A stretch of 64,000 bases of DNA from positions 2,914,001-2,978,000 of the forward strand of contig NZ_VLKE01000001.1 in the NCBI RefSeq assembly GCF_007830265.1, given 5' to 3'. Both the position numbers and the translations under genes were made by a program. Positions 27,301-35,217 of the stretch are shown here, piece by piece; position 1 is the first letter of the stretch; the number at the start of each line of letters is the position of its first letter. This DNA is from Micromonospora olivasterospora (GTDB taxonomy: Bacteria > Actinomycetota > Actinomycetes > Mycobacteriales > Micromonosporaceae). The notes beneath the pieces are model-generated. The model did not search any database, was not told where the DNA came from, and was given only the letters and a program-made list of their open reading frames with translations.

Positions 27301-30300
27301 ACCCGAGCCGGACGATCCGATACGTGATCCGTGGCTGCGACACCTGTTCGCATCCAGCACCCGGGTGGCCGCGTTCGACGGAGACGGGCGGCCCGCCACC
27401 ATCACCGATCTCCTCGGCCCGACCGCCCGCCACCCGCAGCCGATCACCACGACCGGCACCGACACCAGCGCGTTCCTGCTCGCCTCCACCAGCCCGCCAC
27501 GCGGCCCGTCCCACGCCATGCGGGCAGACACCACCGCCCCCGACCCGGCCGACTCCCCCCACTCCGATCCACTGGTGGACCCGGCCGATCTGCTCTATCT
27601 GCTTGTTGAGGCCGTGGGCACGGAACCCGACCCCGAGCCGCAACCGATGGATCCGCGCAAGGACGACCCGTCTGGTACCGGCCCGGCGTCCGGTGATCAG
27701 GAATTCCAGAACGTACGGGACCCGGATCTTGACGGGATGAATCTGGACACACCACACCTCGACGGCGCGTGGGGGCCGCCGCGGAACACCGGACAGATCG
27801 AGTCCCCGGACGGGGTGAGCGATCCGGGTCAGCCCCAACAAGCACCATTGCCGGACCCTCCCGCGGGCAGCCAGTGGGTGCTCAACCAGGAGGAGGCCCG
27901 GACGCTGTTCGACCAGCACGCCAAAAACATCGCCACCACACCACAGCACCGGGGTGATCTGCAGGAGTTGTGGAACGCCCTGATCGACTGTATGGACAAC
28001 AACGGGACCATCACCGCCAGCCAGCCAGCCCTCGCCAAGGCGACAAAGGCAGTGAAGTTGACGGTGCGTGACCGGATCGGGGTATTGCTCCGCAGTGGTC
28101 TGCTGCAGCTGGTCCAGGAAAGTCACGGTCCCTGGGCAACGCGGTACAGGGTGAGCGATCCGGGCCAGCCCCAGCAAGCACCTTTGCCGGAGCCTCCTGC
28201 GGGCAGCAAGTGGGTGCTCGACCAGGATGAGGCCCGGACGCTGTTCGCCCGGCACGTCGACCACATCGGCACCACAACACGGCAGCGGGATGGTCTGCGG
28301 CGGTTGTGGGACGCCCTGATCGACGGTATGGACAACGACGGGAAAATCACCGCCAGCCAGGAAGACCTCGCCAAGGCGACAGACGCACACCAGACGACGG
28401 TGCGTGGCCGGATCGAGGTATTGCTCGACAGTGGTCTGCTGCAGCTGGTCCAGAAAGGTCACGCTCGCGGGGCGGCGGCGCAGTACAGGGTGAGCGATCC
28501 GGGTCAGCCACGCGGCCCGTCCCACGCCATGCGGGCAGACACCACCGCCCCCGACCCGGCCGACTCCCCGGTTCGCCGCCGAGACCGGACGGCTCGTCGA
28601 GGCGTGGGCCGACCCCGCCGCCGAGGAGGGCGTGTCGCCCGGCATGGGGCTGCCGCAGCGGACACCGGACAGGTCGAGTTCCCGTACGGGGTGAGCAACC
28701 CGGGTCAGCCCCAGCAAGCACCGTTGCCGGACCCTCCCGCGGGCAGCCAGTGGGTGCTCGACAAGTCGGACGCCCTGACGCTGTTCGCCCAGCACGCCAG
28801 AAACATGCCCACCACAACTCAGCGGCAGCAGGATGGTCTGCGAAAGTTGTGGGACGCCCTGATCCACCTTATGGACGAGGCCGGGATCATCACCGCCAGC
28901 CGGGAAATCCTCGCCAAGGCGACAACCCCCTCCACGGCGCCGAAGACGGTGGAGCACCGGATCGGGGTATTGCTCCGCAGTGGTCTGCTGCGGCTGGTCC
29001 GGGAAGGTCACGGTGGCGTGGCGGCGCGGTACGCGGTGAGCGCTCCGGGTCAGCCCCAGCAAGCATCGGTGCCGGGCCCTGCCCTCGGACCGGACCGCCC
29101 GCAGGGTGAGGACCTGTCCCGGCTGGACCACGGGGGCACGTTGCCGATTTCCGGGCCGGTACCTGCCTCCTCGACGGACACGGGTCCGCCCTGGCCGCTG
29201 GGCGACCCGGCCGCCCCCACGGCATCGCCCTGGCCGGAGGCGTGGGTTCCGGACATTGCTGTGCCCGACCGGCACGGTGCTGCGATACCCGCCGACTTCG
29301 GCCACATGGACAATCAGCCCGACGACGGCAACGAAAACCTCGACGACTGGGCCTACCAGGGGGACCTAGCCGATCTGCTCGATCCGTTTGATCCGCTCCA
29401 TCCGGGGCGGATCAGCCCGCCCACGGCCATGGACACGGAACCCGACCCCGGGCCGCAACCGACGTATCCGCCCCAGCCGCAGGCCCCGCCCGGCCCGACA
29501 TCGTGGTCGCAGCCCAGCGGCGACCAGCCCAGCCAGTTGCCAGGGACGCCGTCGTTCCCAACGCCCGGACTGGACGTGCAGGATCCCGGACCTCAGTTGC
29601 CGATGCCCGGGCCGGTACCTGCCTCCTCGACGGACACGGGTCCGCCCTGGCCGCCCGAGCCGCCCTGGCCGCTGGGCGACCCGGCCGCCCCCACGGCATC
29701 GCCCTGGCCGGAGGCGTGGGTTCCGGACATTGCTGTGCCCGACCGGCACGGTGCTGCGATACCCGCCGACTTCGGCCACATGGACAATCAGCCCGACGAC
29801 GGCAACGAAAACCTCGACGACTGGGCCTACCAGGGGGACCTAGCCGATCTGCTCGATCCGTTTGATCCGCTCCATCCGGGGCGGATCAGCCCGTCCACGG
29901 CCATGGACACGGAACCCGACCCCGGGCCGCAACCGACGTATCCGCCCCAGCCGCAGGCCCCGCCCGGCCCGACATCGTGGTCGCAGCCCAGCGGCGACCA
30001 GCCCAGCCAGTTGCCAGGGACGCCGTCGTTCCCAACGCCCGGACTGGACGTGCAGGATCCCGGACCTCAGTTGCCGATGCCCGGGCCGGTACCTGCCTCC
30101 TCGACGGACACGGGTCCGCCCTGGCCGCCCGAGCCGCCCTGGCCGCTGGGCGACCCGGCCGCCCCCACGGCATCGCCCTGGCCGGAGGCGTGGGTTCCGG
30201 ACATTGCTGTGCCCGACCGGCACGGTGCTGCGATACCCGCCGACTTCGGCCACATGGACAATCAGCCCGACGACGGCAACGAGAATCTTGACGACTGGGC

Positions 30301-31585
30301 CTACCAGGGGATGCGGGCAGACACCACCGTCCCCGACCCGGCCGACTCCCCCCACTCCGATCCGGCGGGCAAGGACGACCCGTCTGGTCCTGGCCCGGCG
30401 TCCGGTGATCAGGAATTCCAGAACGTATGGGACCCGGATCTTGACGGGATGAATCTGGACACACCACACCTCGACGGCGCGTGGGGGCCGCCGCGGAACA
30501 CCGGACAGGTCGAGTCCCCGGACGGGGTGAGCGATCCGGGTCAGCCCCAACAAGCACCGTTCCCGGGCCCTCCCGCGGGCAGCCAGTGGGTGCTCGACCA
30601 GGAGAAGGCCCGGACGCTGTTCGACCAGCACGCCAACCACATCGCCACCACAACACGGCAGCGGGATGATCTGCGGCGGTTGTGGGACGCCCTGATCGAC
30701 CGTATGGGCACCAACGGGAGAATCACCGCCAGGCAGGAAGACCTCGCCAAGGCGACAGACGTACGGCAGTCGACGGTGCAAAACCGGATCCAGGTATTGC
30801 TCCGCAGTGGTCTGCTGCAGCTGGTCCAGAAAGGTAGCGGTCATGGGGCGACGCAGTACGGGGTGAGCAGTCCGGGTAAAGCACCGTTGCCGGAGCCTCC
30901 CGCGGGCAGCAAGTGGGTGCTCAACAAGAAGGACGCCTGGGCGCTGTTCCGCCAGCACGCCGACCACATCGCCACCACAACGCAGCAGCAGCGGGATGGT
31001 CTGCCGCCGTTGTGGAACGCCCTGATCGACCGTATGGACAACAACGGGACCATCACCGCCAGCCTGGAAGACCTCGCCAAGGCGACAACCCCCCACACAG
31101 CAAAGGGCACGGTGCAAGACCGGATCAAGGCATTGCTCGGCAGTGGTCTGCTGCGGGTCGAGAAAGGTCACGGTCGCGTGGCGGCGCGGTACAGGGTGAC
31201 CGATCCGGGTCGGCCCTGGCAAGCACCGGTGCCGGGCCCTGCCCCCGAACCGGACCGCCGCCCGCAGGGTAGTGAGGATCTGTCCTGGCTGGACCACGGG
31301 GATACGTCGCCGATGCCCGGGCCGGTACCTGCCCCGCCGGCGGGCACGGGTCTGCCTGGGCTGCCCGGGCCGTTGGACGACCCGGACGCCCTCACGGCGT
31401 CGTCCTGGCCGGCGGGGCCGGCCGCGTCGTCCTGGCCGGTGGAGGGGGCGGGACCGGCGGGGCGGGTTTCCGGCAGTGGTGTGACCGACGGGCACGGTGC
31501 TGCGATACCCGCCAACGTCGACCCGCCCATCGGCAATCAGCCCGGCGACGGCCGCAGGAACCGCGGCGACTGGGCCACCGGGTAG
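24314..31585 (+). CDS. Giant type VII secretion-like polymorphic protein with papain-like domain and five winged-helix repeats
   Basis: 2423 residues from TTG 24314 (GGGAGGGAG upstream). Residues 1-330 resemble the WXG100-like/CpnT-type N-terminal domain of actinobacterial secreted toxins (helical, LEMLAGRVRTVLGPLLEQTV, GVNWSAVGKQAAYAGAVAFL). A proline-rich linker (355-395) and a helical region to about 700 follow, then Ser/Gly/Asp-rich spacers. Residues 852-1030 look like a papain-fold toxin or glutamine-deamidase domain, with Cys880 (DLWLCVAATL), His967 (EPQHVFALHS) and Asp987 (RVRDPLL) as a candidate triad. From 1185 on, five roughly 95-residue modules (about 1185-1280, 1297-1394, 1477-1575, 2089-2183, 2198-2293) each contain a winged-helix-like core of the type G-x-I-T-A-S-x5-LAKAT...TV-x2-RI-x2-LL-x-SGLL. 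Proline-rich repeats separate modules 3 and 4. No C-terminal toxin or downstream immunity gene is seen. Function unknown; export by an ESX system is inference. Confidence 0.75.
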   Translation: MVAAAFSTVELSESSLRVLEGFTGVRVSRAKLPLLWDDIGTLEMLAGRVRTVLGPLLEQTVRAVRQAGEGEAFDRFVAQTAPFVGKMAETADLMLAVVEAEKKFFLETETGKRTTVAMFSFMQAEFAAAAAMWFWNPVGAAAHLAQARTIIQVVLRSALVRSAASSTAMQMLTMPGSALLAQVSMMTDGLQSGVNWSAVGKQAAYAGAVAFLSTVGGPALGKVAGAVAAAVSKLGLSDTTKMLLTDLLTRPVLETGTEGIFGIGASLMVDGYYDTGNLGADLLSGALSGAGGSAASGLGLVVSRAMNGPRVRVPHIAFTPDGRPVLPVASTPVGVDSSTGYQSGVDDPKAVAAGTQAPPPTPPPPLPASNMPTPKLNLPTPNDPSVPSWSVPSWSMPAVPAPQWVVAAGGPVVERWHRFQQDLVDRYGGLLAGVARAGKSMAALAIPIERVFAGWVDARQGDRVVAGFLSAVGLPAAALTEGYLTGVRQRAVARMAEALASAGGQFPAEVRAQQLVAALPAAFDLEALRAIAHLAAEHHIDQYLTAGLPTGASTPTGPGTSSAAGVPGGAGAAVPSAAVLEAVVGGVRSQVDRRVDAILGAPAVLPAVLPAVVAGPDAAQVSAVADAVRQVVVDLPARFSAAAVPGVTGAAAGVATLDVEESGRTGAPTVPVTSEQHTAAAAGLARAQFTALAHRYGLDPAGHDILAGSFQQEWKDRYQQVLAEAAGSATSGAPGTAGTPGTPDAASAGSTVPAGGRDIASAGGRDNATASDMSVSSDDVFSNLDTSDTMSISDVSLPDESLGGVPGKHGLSDAGSFSDAGSWRDVSLRDGPVSGGPGRHGEPAAAATEQDLTPFGSGQRVANWAAAEQVRPGSGDLWLCVAATLDVFHTVYKRLGNRAVFDDRIIGPDGRLAPTMGWPQLLEVLDAVPERVAHPDGVAGGDVLAALRAVPGSMVVVRAAPPNEPQHVFALHSRPQDSGPPRIRVRDPLLPGAVDRPEPDDPIRDPWLRHLFASSTRVAAFDGDGRPATITDLLGPTARHPQPITTTGTDTSAFLLASTSPPRGPSHAMRADTTAPDPADSPHSDPLVDPADLLYLLVEAVGTEPDPEPQPMDPRKDDPSGTGPASGDQEFQNVRDPDLDGMNLDTPHLDGAWGPPRNTGQIESPDGVSDPGQPQQAPLPDPPAGSQWVLNQEEARTLFDQHAKNIATTPQHRGDLQELWNALIDCMDNNGTITASQPALAKATKAVKLTVRDRIGVLLRSGLLQLVQESHGPWATRYRVSDPGQPQQAPLPEPPAGSKWVLDQDEARTLFARHVDHIGTTTRQRDGLRRLWDALIDGMDNDGKITASQEDLAKATDAHQTTVRGRIEVLLDSGLLQLVQKGHARGAAAQYRVSDPGQPRGPSHAMRADTTAPDPADSPVRRRDRTARRGVGRPRRRGGRVARHGAAAADTGQVEFPYGVSNPGQPQQAPLPDPPAGSQWVLDKSDALTLFAQHARNMPTTTQRQQDGLRKLWDALIHLMDEAGIITASREILAKATTPSTAPKTVEHRIGVLLRSGLLRLVREGHGGVAARYAVSAPGQPQQASVPGPALGPDRPQGEDLSRLDHGGTLPISGPVPASSTDTGPPWPLGDPAAPTASPWPEAWVPDIAVPDRHGAAIPADFGHMDNQPDDGNENLDDWAYQGDLADLLDPFDPLHPGRISPPTAMDTEPDPGPQPTYPPQPQAPPGPTSWSQPSGDQPSQLPGTPSFPTPGLDVQDPGPQLPMPGPVPASSTDTGPPWPPEPPWPLGDPAAPTASPWPEAWVPDIAVPDRHGAAIPADFGHMDNQPDDGNENLDDWAYQGDLADLLDPFDPLHPGRISPSTAMDTEPDPGPQPTYPPQPQAPPGPTSWSQPSGDQPSQLPGTPSFPTPGLDVQDPGPQLPMPGPVPASSTDTGPPWPPEPPWPLGDPAAPTASPWPEAWVPDIAVPDRHGAAIPADFGHMDNQPDDGNENLDDWAYQGMRADTTVPDPADSPHSDPAGKDDPSGPGPASGDQEFQNVWDPDLDGMNLDTPHLDGAWGPPRNTGQVESPDGVSDPGQPQQAPFPGPPAGSQWVLDQEKARTLFDQHANHIATTTRQRDDLRRLWDALIDRMGTNGRITARQEDLAKATDVRQSTVQNRIQVLLRSGLLQLVQKGSGHGATQYGVSSPGKAPLPEPPAGSKWVLNKKDAWALFRQHADHIATTTQQQRDGLPPLWNALIDRMDNNGTITASLEDLAKATTPHTAKGTVQDRIKALLGSGLLRVEKGHGRVAARYRVTDPGRPWQAPVPGPAPEPDRRPQGSEDLSWLDHGDTSPMPGPVPAPPAGTGLPGLPGPLDDPDALTASSWPAGPAASSWPVEGAGPAGRVSGSGVTDGHGAAIPANVDPPIGNQPGDGRRNRGDWATG
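29145..30308 (+). repeat. 474-bp tandem repeat within the giant gene
   Basis: Near-identical units of 474 bp (158 codons): for example TGCGATACCCGCC starts at 29281, 29755 and 30229. About two and a half units are present. Each encodes a proline-rich stretch ending ADFGHMDNQPDDGNENLDDW. The first unit lacks an 18-bp WPPEPP-type insertion. The length is a multiple of three, so copy-number change keeps the frame. Differences are very few, so the expansion is recent. Confidence 0.92.
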
Positions 31586-31592
31586 GGGCCGG

Positions 31593-31618
31593 ACATGAGG
31601 TTTTCCTAACGCTCATGT
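31593..31618 (+). terminator. Possible terminator of the giant gene
   Basis: ACATGAG (31593-31599) pairs with CTCATGT (31612-31618), and CCGG blocks lie outside both arms; the stop codon ends at 31585. There is no T-run after the stem. Weak support. Confidence 0.3.
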
Positions 31619-32343
31619 CACCGGGAATCATCTAGTTGATCTTCAGGGCGCGGGGTTGAGCGTCTGGCCAGGCATGCGGCATTCGTCCCGGATGTCCCTG
31701 TCGGCAGAGGACCATTTGACGACAGGGTGCGAAACGGCGTCAATGGACCACTCCCGACCACGGAAATCCGACCCGCCGATCCAATGCAGGCCGATCCGAG
31801 TTGACGACAGCGTTATGACAGTTGGATCAGACGGACATCATCCCGGCCGAACCGGCCCCAAGGCCATTCGCGCCGGAGCACTGGATAGTGCAAGAGGTGT
31901 GTCCTGCTCGGGCAGGGACGCGCTGCGCGCGTCGATGGCGTCGACGTCGACGTCGCTCAGGGGGGGGGGAGAGAGAAGGAGTTCCCTCCTTACGGGAGGG
32001 AGTCTGGCTTTCGCGGCCTGGTTGGCTGGGTCTGTCGAACGGCCGTTGACCTGCGCTGTGAGCCGTCTGGGCGGGGGCCGTGGTGTGCTGCTCCGGGGTG
32101 CGCGGTGGTGAAGCCCTGGCGGAAGGGGCGGGAGCGGCTGGCGGTCAGATGGTCGCCGCCGGGCCGGCCGGTTCTGTCGCGGCGGCGGGGTGTGCTGACA
32201 GAACCGGCCGTGACCTGCGTGGTGAGCCGCTGTGAGTGGTGTGGTGAGCGGCCAGGCGGCGCGCGGGCCTCTGGGTGCGTGGGGGGCAGCGGCGCGGAGC
32301 GTGGGAGAGGCCGGGGCCGGTTCGTGTGCCGTACGCTGGTGGC
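31619..32343. other. Non-coding stretch with two hairpins
   Basis: No gene recognised. It contains a run of nine G (around 31961-31969), hairpin TCCCTCC / GGAGGGA (31983-32001) followed by GTCTGG as at 4437, and a perfect 14-bp inverted repeat CGGCCGGTTCTGTC / GACAGAACCGGCCG (32165-32178, 32197-32210). CTGTGAG/GTGAGC words near 32220-32255 resemble those at 6368-6400, which suggests common ancestry with the xis-int element. Confidence 0.5.
31983..32210. repeat. Double-hairpin motif, locus 2
   Basis: The first hairpin with its 3' flank GAGGGAGTCTGG matches 4437-4461. The second is the perfect 14-bp pair at 32165-32210. The two are about 165 bp apart here but adjacent at locus 1. Function unknown; possibly a replication or transfer site carried by related elements. 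Confidence 0.5.
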
Positions 32344-32520
32344 GTGACCCGGCCGGACCAGGATGCCCACGTCGAGACCGAGCGCATGCTCGCGCAGGCG
32401 GGCATCGCGGTGACCGATGAGGGTAAGGCGCGGGCGAGGGCCAAGCTGCGGGCCGCTGAGCGGCGGATGACGCCGGAGGCGTGGGCGCGGCTGGCTGAGC
32501 GCTTCGGCCGCGCCGCGTGA
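32344..32520 (+). CDS. Small antitoxin-like protein
   Basis: 58 residues from GTG 32344 (VTRPDQDAHVETERMLAQAG). Charged, predicted two-helix protein (ARARAKLRAAERRMTPEAWA). It overlaps the next gene by 4 bp (GTGA), the usual antitoxin-toxin junction, and the next gene is PIN-like. No known antitoxin fold can be assigned by eye. It may be left without a functional toxin. Confidence 0.6.
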   Translation: MTRPDQDAHVETERMLAQAGIAVTDEGKARARAKLRAAERRMTPEAWARLAERFGRAA

Positions 32521-32896
32521 GCGATCTGGTCATCCGGGCGGTTCTGGACGCGAGCGCCATCGTCGCGTACTGCTCTGGCAGCGTCAGTGTCGGCGAGGTC
32601 ATCGCCGAGATCACCGATGAGGGTGCCGGGTTCGCTGTGCCCGACGTCTGCCTGATCGAGGCCGCCCGTCGGCTGGATGTCGACCAGTGGCCGGCGCTGG
32701 ACCTGCTGGTCGCCCACTCCCAGTAACGCGGCTGGAGCTGCCGGCCGACTGGCGGGACGTCGCCGCGGCGGCCCGGTTGCTCGGCGGCGTCGGCCGGGCC
32801 GCGCCGATGCTCGCCGCCGTCGACCACCGGGCCTATCTGCTCACCACGGAGCCGGACGCGTACGGCGACGACGCCCTGCCGGTCATCGAGGTCTAG
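32517..32896 (+). pseudogene. PIN-like toxin, frameshifted
   Basis: Starts at GTG 32517. The first frame reads IRAVLDASAIVAYCSGSVSV with an early Asp typical of PIN ribonucleases, then FAVPDVCLIEAARRL with the second acidic patch, and stops at 32726. The rest of the protein (LPADWRDVAAAARLLGGVGR, HRAYLLTTEPDAYGDDALPV) continues in another frame to 32896, so an indel near 32720 broke the gene. IS5-A copy 2 begins 21 bp after the end. The native product would be about 125 residues. Confidence 0.65.
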
Positions 32897-32916
32897 CGCC
32901 AACGCCGCTCGGTTAA

Positions 32917-33940
32917 GAGACCGTCGGGTAACCAGCTCCGAGCGTTCTGTTACGGGGAGACACGTCGATGCCAGGTGCTCGACAAATAGATCATCCCCGC
33001 CATGATCGCGTTGTGTGCGCAACTGCAACTGTGGCGGGGATGACGCCCGTTCATGCTATCCGTCGAGCTTGACCGATGCGATGTGGGCGATCCTCGCGCC
33101 CTTGATGCCGGTACGCGACCTGCGTAAAGGCGGCCGGCCGCGCAAGTGGGGAGATCGGCTGATCCTGGATTCGATCTTCTATGTGCTGCGGTCGGGCTGT
33201 CCGTGGCGGATGATGCCGCGGGATCTGGCGCCACCGGACGCGGCACATCGCTGGTTCACGACGTGGCGGAAGAACGGAACGTGGGACGCGATCCACGACG
33301 AGCTTCGCCGGCAGGTGCGGGTAGCGGCCGGTCGTGAGCCGGAGCCGACAGCGGCGGTGCTGGACGCCCAGTCCATCAAATCCAGTGAGGGCGGCGAATG
33401 CCGTGGGTTCGACATGGGCAAGAAGACCACCGGCCGCAAGCGGCACCTGGTCGTGGACACGATGGGGCTGATCCTGGTCGTGATGGTCACCTCCGCCTCG
33501 GTCAACGACCGTCCCGGTGGCCGGCGGATCCTGGCGCGGCTGGCCGAGGCGTTCACCACCATCGCCCTCGTGTGGGCCGACGGCGGCTACGCCAACAGCA
33601 TCGACTCCACTCTGCTGACCTGGGCGAAAGAGCAGCTCGGCATCCTGGTGGAGATCGTCAAGCGCAACGACGACGTCAAGGGCTTCAAGGTCCTACCGCG
33701 CCGGTGGGTGGTAGAGAGGACGCTGGGTTGGCTGGTCCGTAACCGACGCCTGGCCCGGGACTACGAACGGCTGACCGTCAACTCAGAGGCCATGATCAAG
33801 GTAGCGATGATTCGACTCATGACGATACGCCTGGCCGGTCAAACGATCCGCTGGGCCAACGCCACCGAGCGCGAAGCCGCCCAACGCATCAACGTCGAGC
33901 GACTTCTCGCCACGTAGTCACCCGGTTACCCGACGGTCTC
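32917..33940 (+). mobile_element. IS5-family element A, copy 2
   Basis: Identical ends and length to copy 1 (1024 bp), flanked by TAA at 32914-32916 and 33941-33943. Only scattered substitutions from copy 1 are visible. It is adjacent to an inverted IS5-B. Confidence 0.95.
33015..33917 (+). CDS. IS5-family transposase A, copy 2
   Basis: Same 300-residue product as copy 1, with the same DDE motifs and no lesion. A single synonymous change is visible near the 3' end (GTT to GTC before the final ERLLAT). Confidence 0.93.
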   Translation: MRNCNCGGDDARSCYPSSLTDAMWAILAPLMPVRDLRKGGRPRKWGDRLILDSIFYVLRSGCPWRMMPRDLAPPDAAHRWFTTWRKNGTWDAIHDELRRQVRVAAGREPEPTAAVLDAQSIKSSEGGECRGFDMGKKTTGRKRHLVVDTMGLILVVMVTSASVNDRPGGRRILARLAEAFTTIALVWADGGYANSIDSTLLTWAKEQLGILVEIVKRNDDVKGFKVLPRRWVVERTLGWLVRNRRLARDYERLTVNSEAMIKVAMIRLMTIRLAGQTIRWANATEREAAQRINVERLLAT

Positions 33941-33943
33941 TAA

Positions 33944-34911
33944 GAGGTCGCGCAGATAGGTCAAGATCATGGGCGCCGGGTGGGACGGTTGTCCCAGCGG
34001 TAGAGGGTCCATGCCTGCCGGATCAGGCTACGTAGAGTGATGATCGCGTCGGCGAGGTCGAAGAACGCGTCGATGACGCGTTCTCGGCGTTCGTAGCAGC
34101 GTTGCAGGCGGTTGAAGGCGTTGTGCCAGGCGTTCGTCCGCTCGACATGCCACCTGCGGCCCGCCTGGATGGGTGCTTTGTCGCCCTTATGGGCTATTTC
34201 GGCGTGCAGGTTACGGCCGGCCAGAAGCTCGCGGGTGACCGCCGAGTCGTAGCCGGCGTCCAGGTGTACTGTCACCTTCTCCGGCAGCGGACCGAACACA
34301 TCCAGCTTGTCCAGAGTAGACGCCAGTAGTGGTGAATCATGACGGTTCGCGCCGGCCAGAACCCGGTCGAGAGGGATCCCCCGGGCCTCGACCATGCTGG
34401 AGCGTTTCATCCCCTGCTTGCCCCGGTCGACCGGAGACCGGCCGGCGACCTCACCGCCACCGGGAGCCTTGGTGATACACCCGTCCACCGAGATATCGTC
34501 CAGAATCAGTCCGACAATCCGGTCATAGGTGTCCAATACGATGGCCTTCAATTGTTCGAACACGCCCAGCGTGATCCACTCGTCACGCCGGTTCCGGATC
34601 GTCGTCGCCGAACAACCACTGTCCGCGATCGACTCGTACGCACACCCGAACCGCAGCACCTGCAACAACTTCTCGAATATCAGCCGATCCGCCACCCGCG
34701 GCCGGTGACACCCCAGCGGATGCGACGGATCAACCCGCGGCCGCTCGGGCAACAGCGCGGCGAACTGGTCCCACAGCGGGGTCATCAGCCATGATGGAAC
34801 AACGGGCACGGACACTCCTGGCGATCACGAGGCGTAAGCACCTTCATGATCATGGATGTCCGTGCCCGCCTCGTATCTGGGGCAGCGCGTCTGACCTATT
34901 TGCGCGGGCTC
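33944..34911 (-). mobile_element. IS5-family element B, copy 2
   Basis: 968 bp, inverted relative to copy 1, flanked by TAA at 33941-33943 and 34912-34914. The left TAA is shared with IS5-A copy 2. Its outer end interrupts a HigA-like gene just short of that gene's expected 3' end. Confidence 0.93.
33967..34815 (-). CDS. IS5-family transposase B, copy 2
   Basis: 282 residues, same product as copy 1 (VHLDAGYDSAVTRELL, RRWHVERTNAW). Intact DDE set. Confidence 0.93.
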   Translation of the reverse strand: MSVPVVPSWLMTPLWDQFAALLPERPRVDPSHPLGCHRPRVADRLIFEKLLQVLRFGCAYESIADSGCSATTIRNRRDEWITLGVFEQLKAIVLDTYDRIVGLILDDISVDGCITKAPGGGEVAGRSPVDRGKQGMKRSSMVEARGIPLDRVLAGANRHDSPLLASTLDKLDVFGPLPEKVTVHLDAGYDSAVTRELLAGRNLHAEIAHKGDKAPIQAGRRWHVERTNAWHNAFNRLQRCYERRERVIDAFFDLADAIITLRSLIRQAWTLYRWDNRPTRRP

Positions 34912-34914
34912 TAA

Positions 34915-35217
34915 GGGTCACACGTTCGCCATCGAATTCGGCAACGAACTCAGCCTTGCCGCCAAGGGCAGCGATGTACCGGGCGACCGTGCCGACCTCA
35001 GCCTTCGGCAGTTCGCCGCTCTCGATGGCGGCGACGCGCGGCTGGGAAACGTTCATGCGGTCGGCAACCTGCTGCTGAGTCAGGCCGCGCCCTCTCCTCC
35101 GCGCATCTCACGCAGTCGCGCTGCGCGTACCTCGCCGCGCATGCGCTCCTTGTGCTGCTCAACCTTGGCCTCGTCGAGGTTCATGCGGGAGCGGACATCC
35201 CGCCAGCTACGCGCCAT
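34915..35217 (-). pseudogene. HigA-like XRE antitoxin, frameshifted and 3'-truncated
   Basis: Starts at ATG 35217, immediately overlapping the toxin stop (TGATG). The first 43 residues (MARSWRDVRSRMNLDEAKVE, KERMRGEVRAARLREMR) match the N-terminus of HigA-like antitoxins, then a one-base indel near 35090 produces a stop. The HTH continues in another frame: TQQQVADRMNVSQPRVAAIE, then LPKAEVGTVARYIAALGGKA. IS5-B interrupts it after GERVTL. The antitoxin is unlikely to be functional. Confidence 0.75.

Noticed and set aside
25955..29305. Open frame of 1116 codons on the minus strand
   Set aside because: It lies wholly antisense to the giant plus-strand gene, its repeats mirror those of that gene, and it has no ribosome site or family-like sequence; a shadow of high GC.
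29145..30308. Possible CRISPR-like or satellite repeat
   Set aside because: The 474-bp units are in-frame coding repeats of the giant gene.
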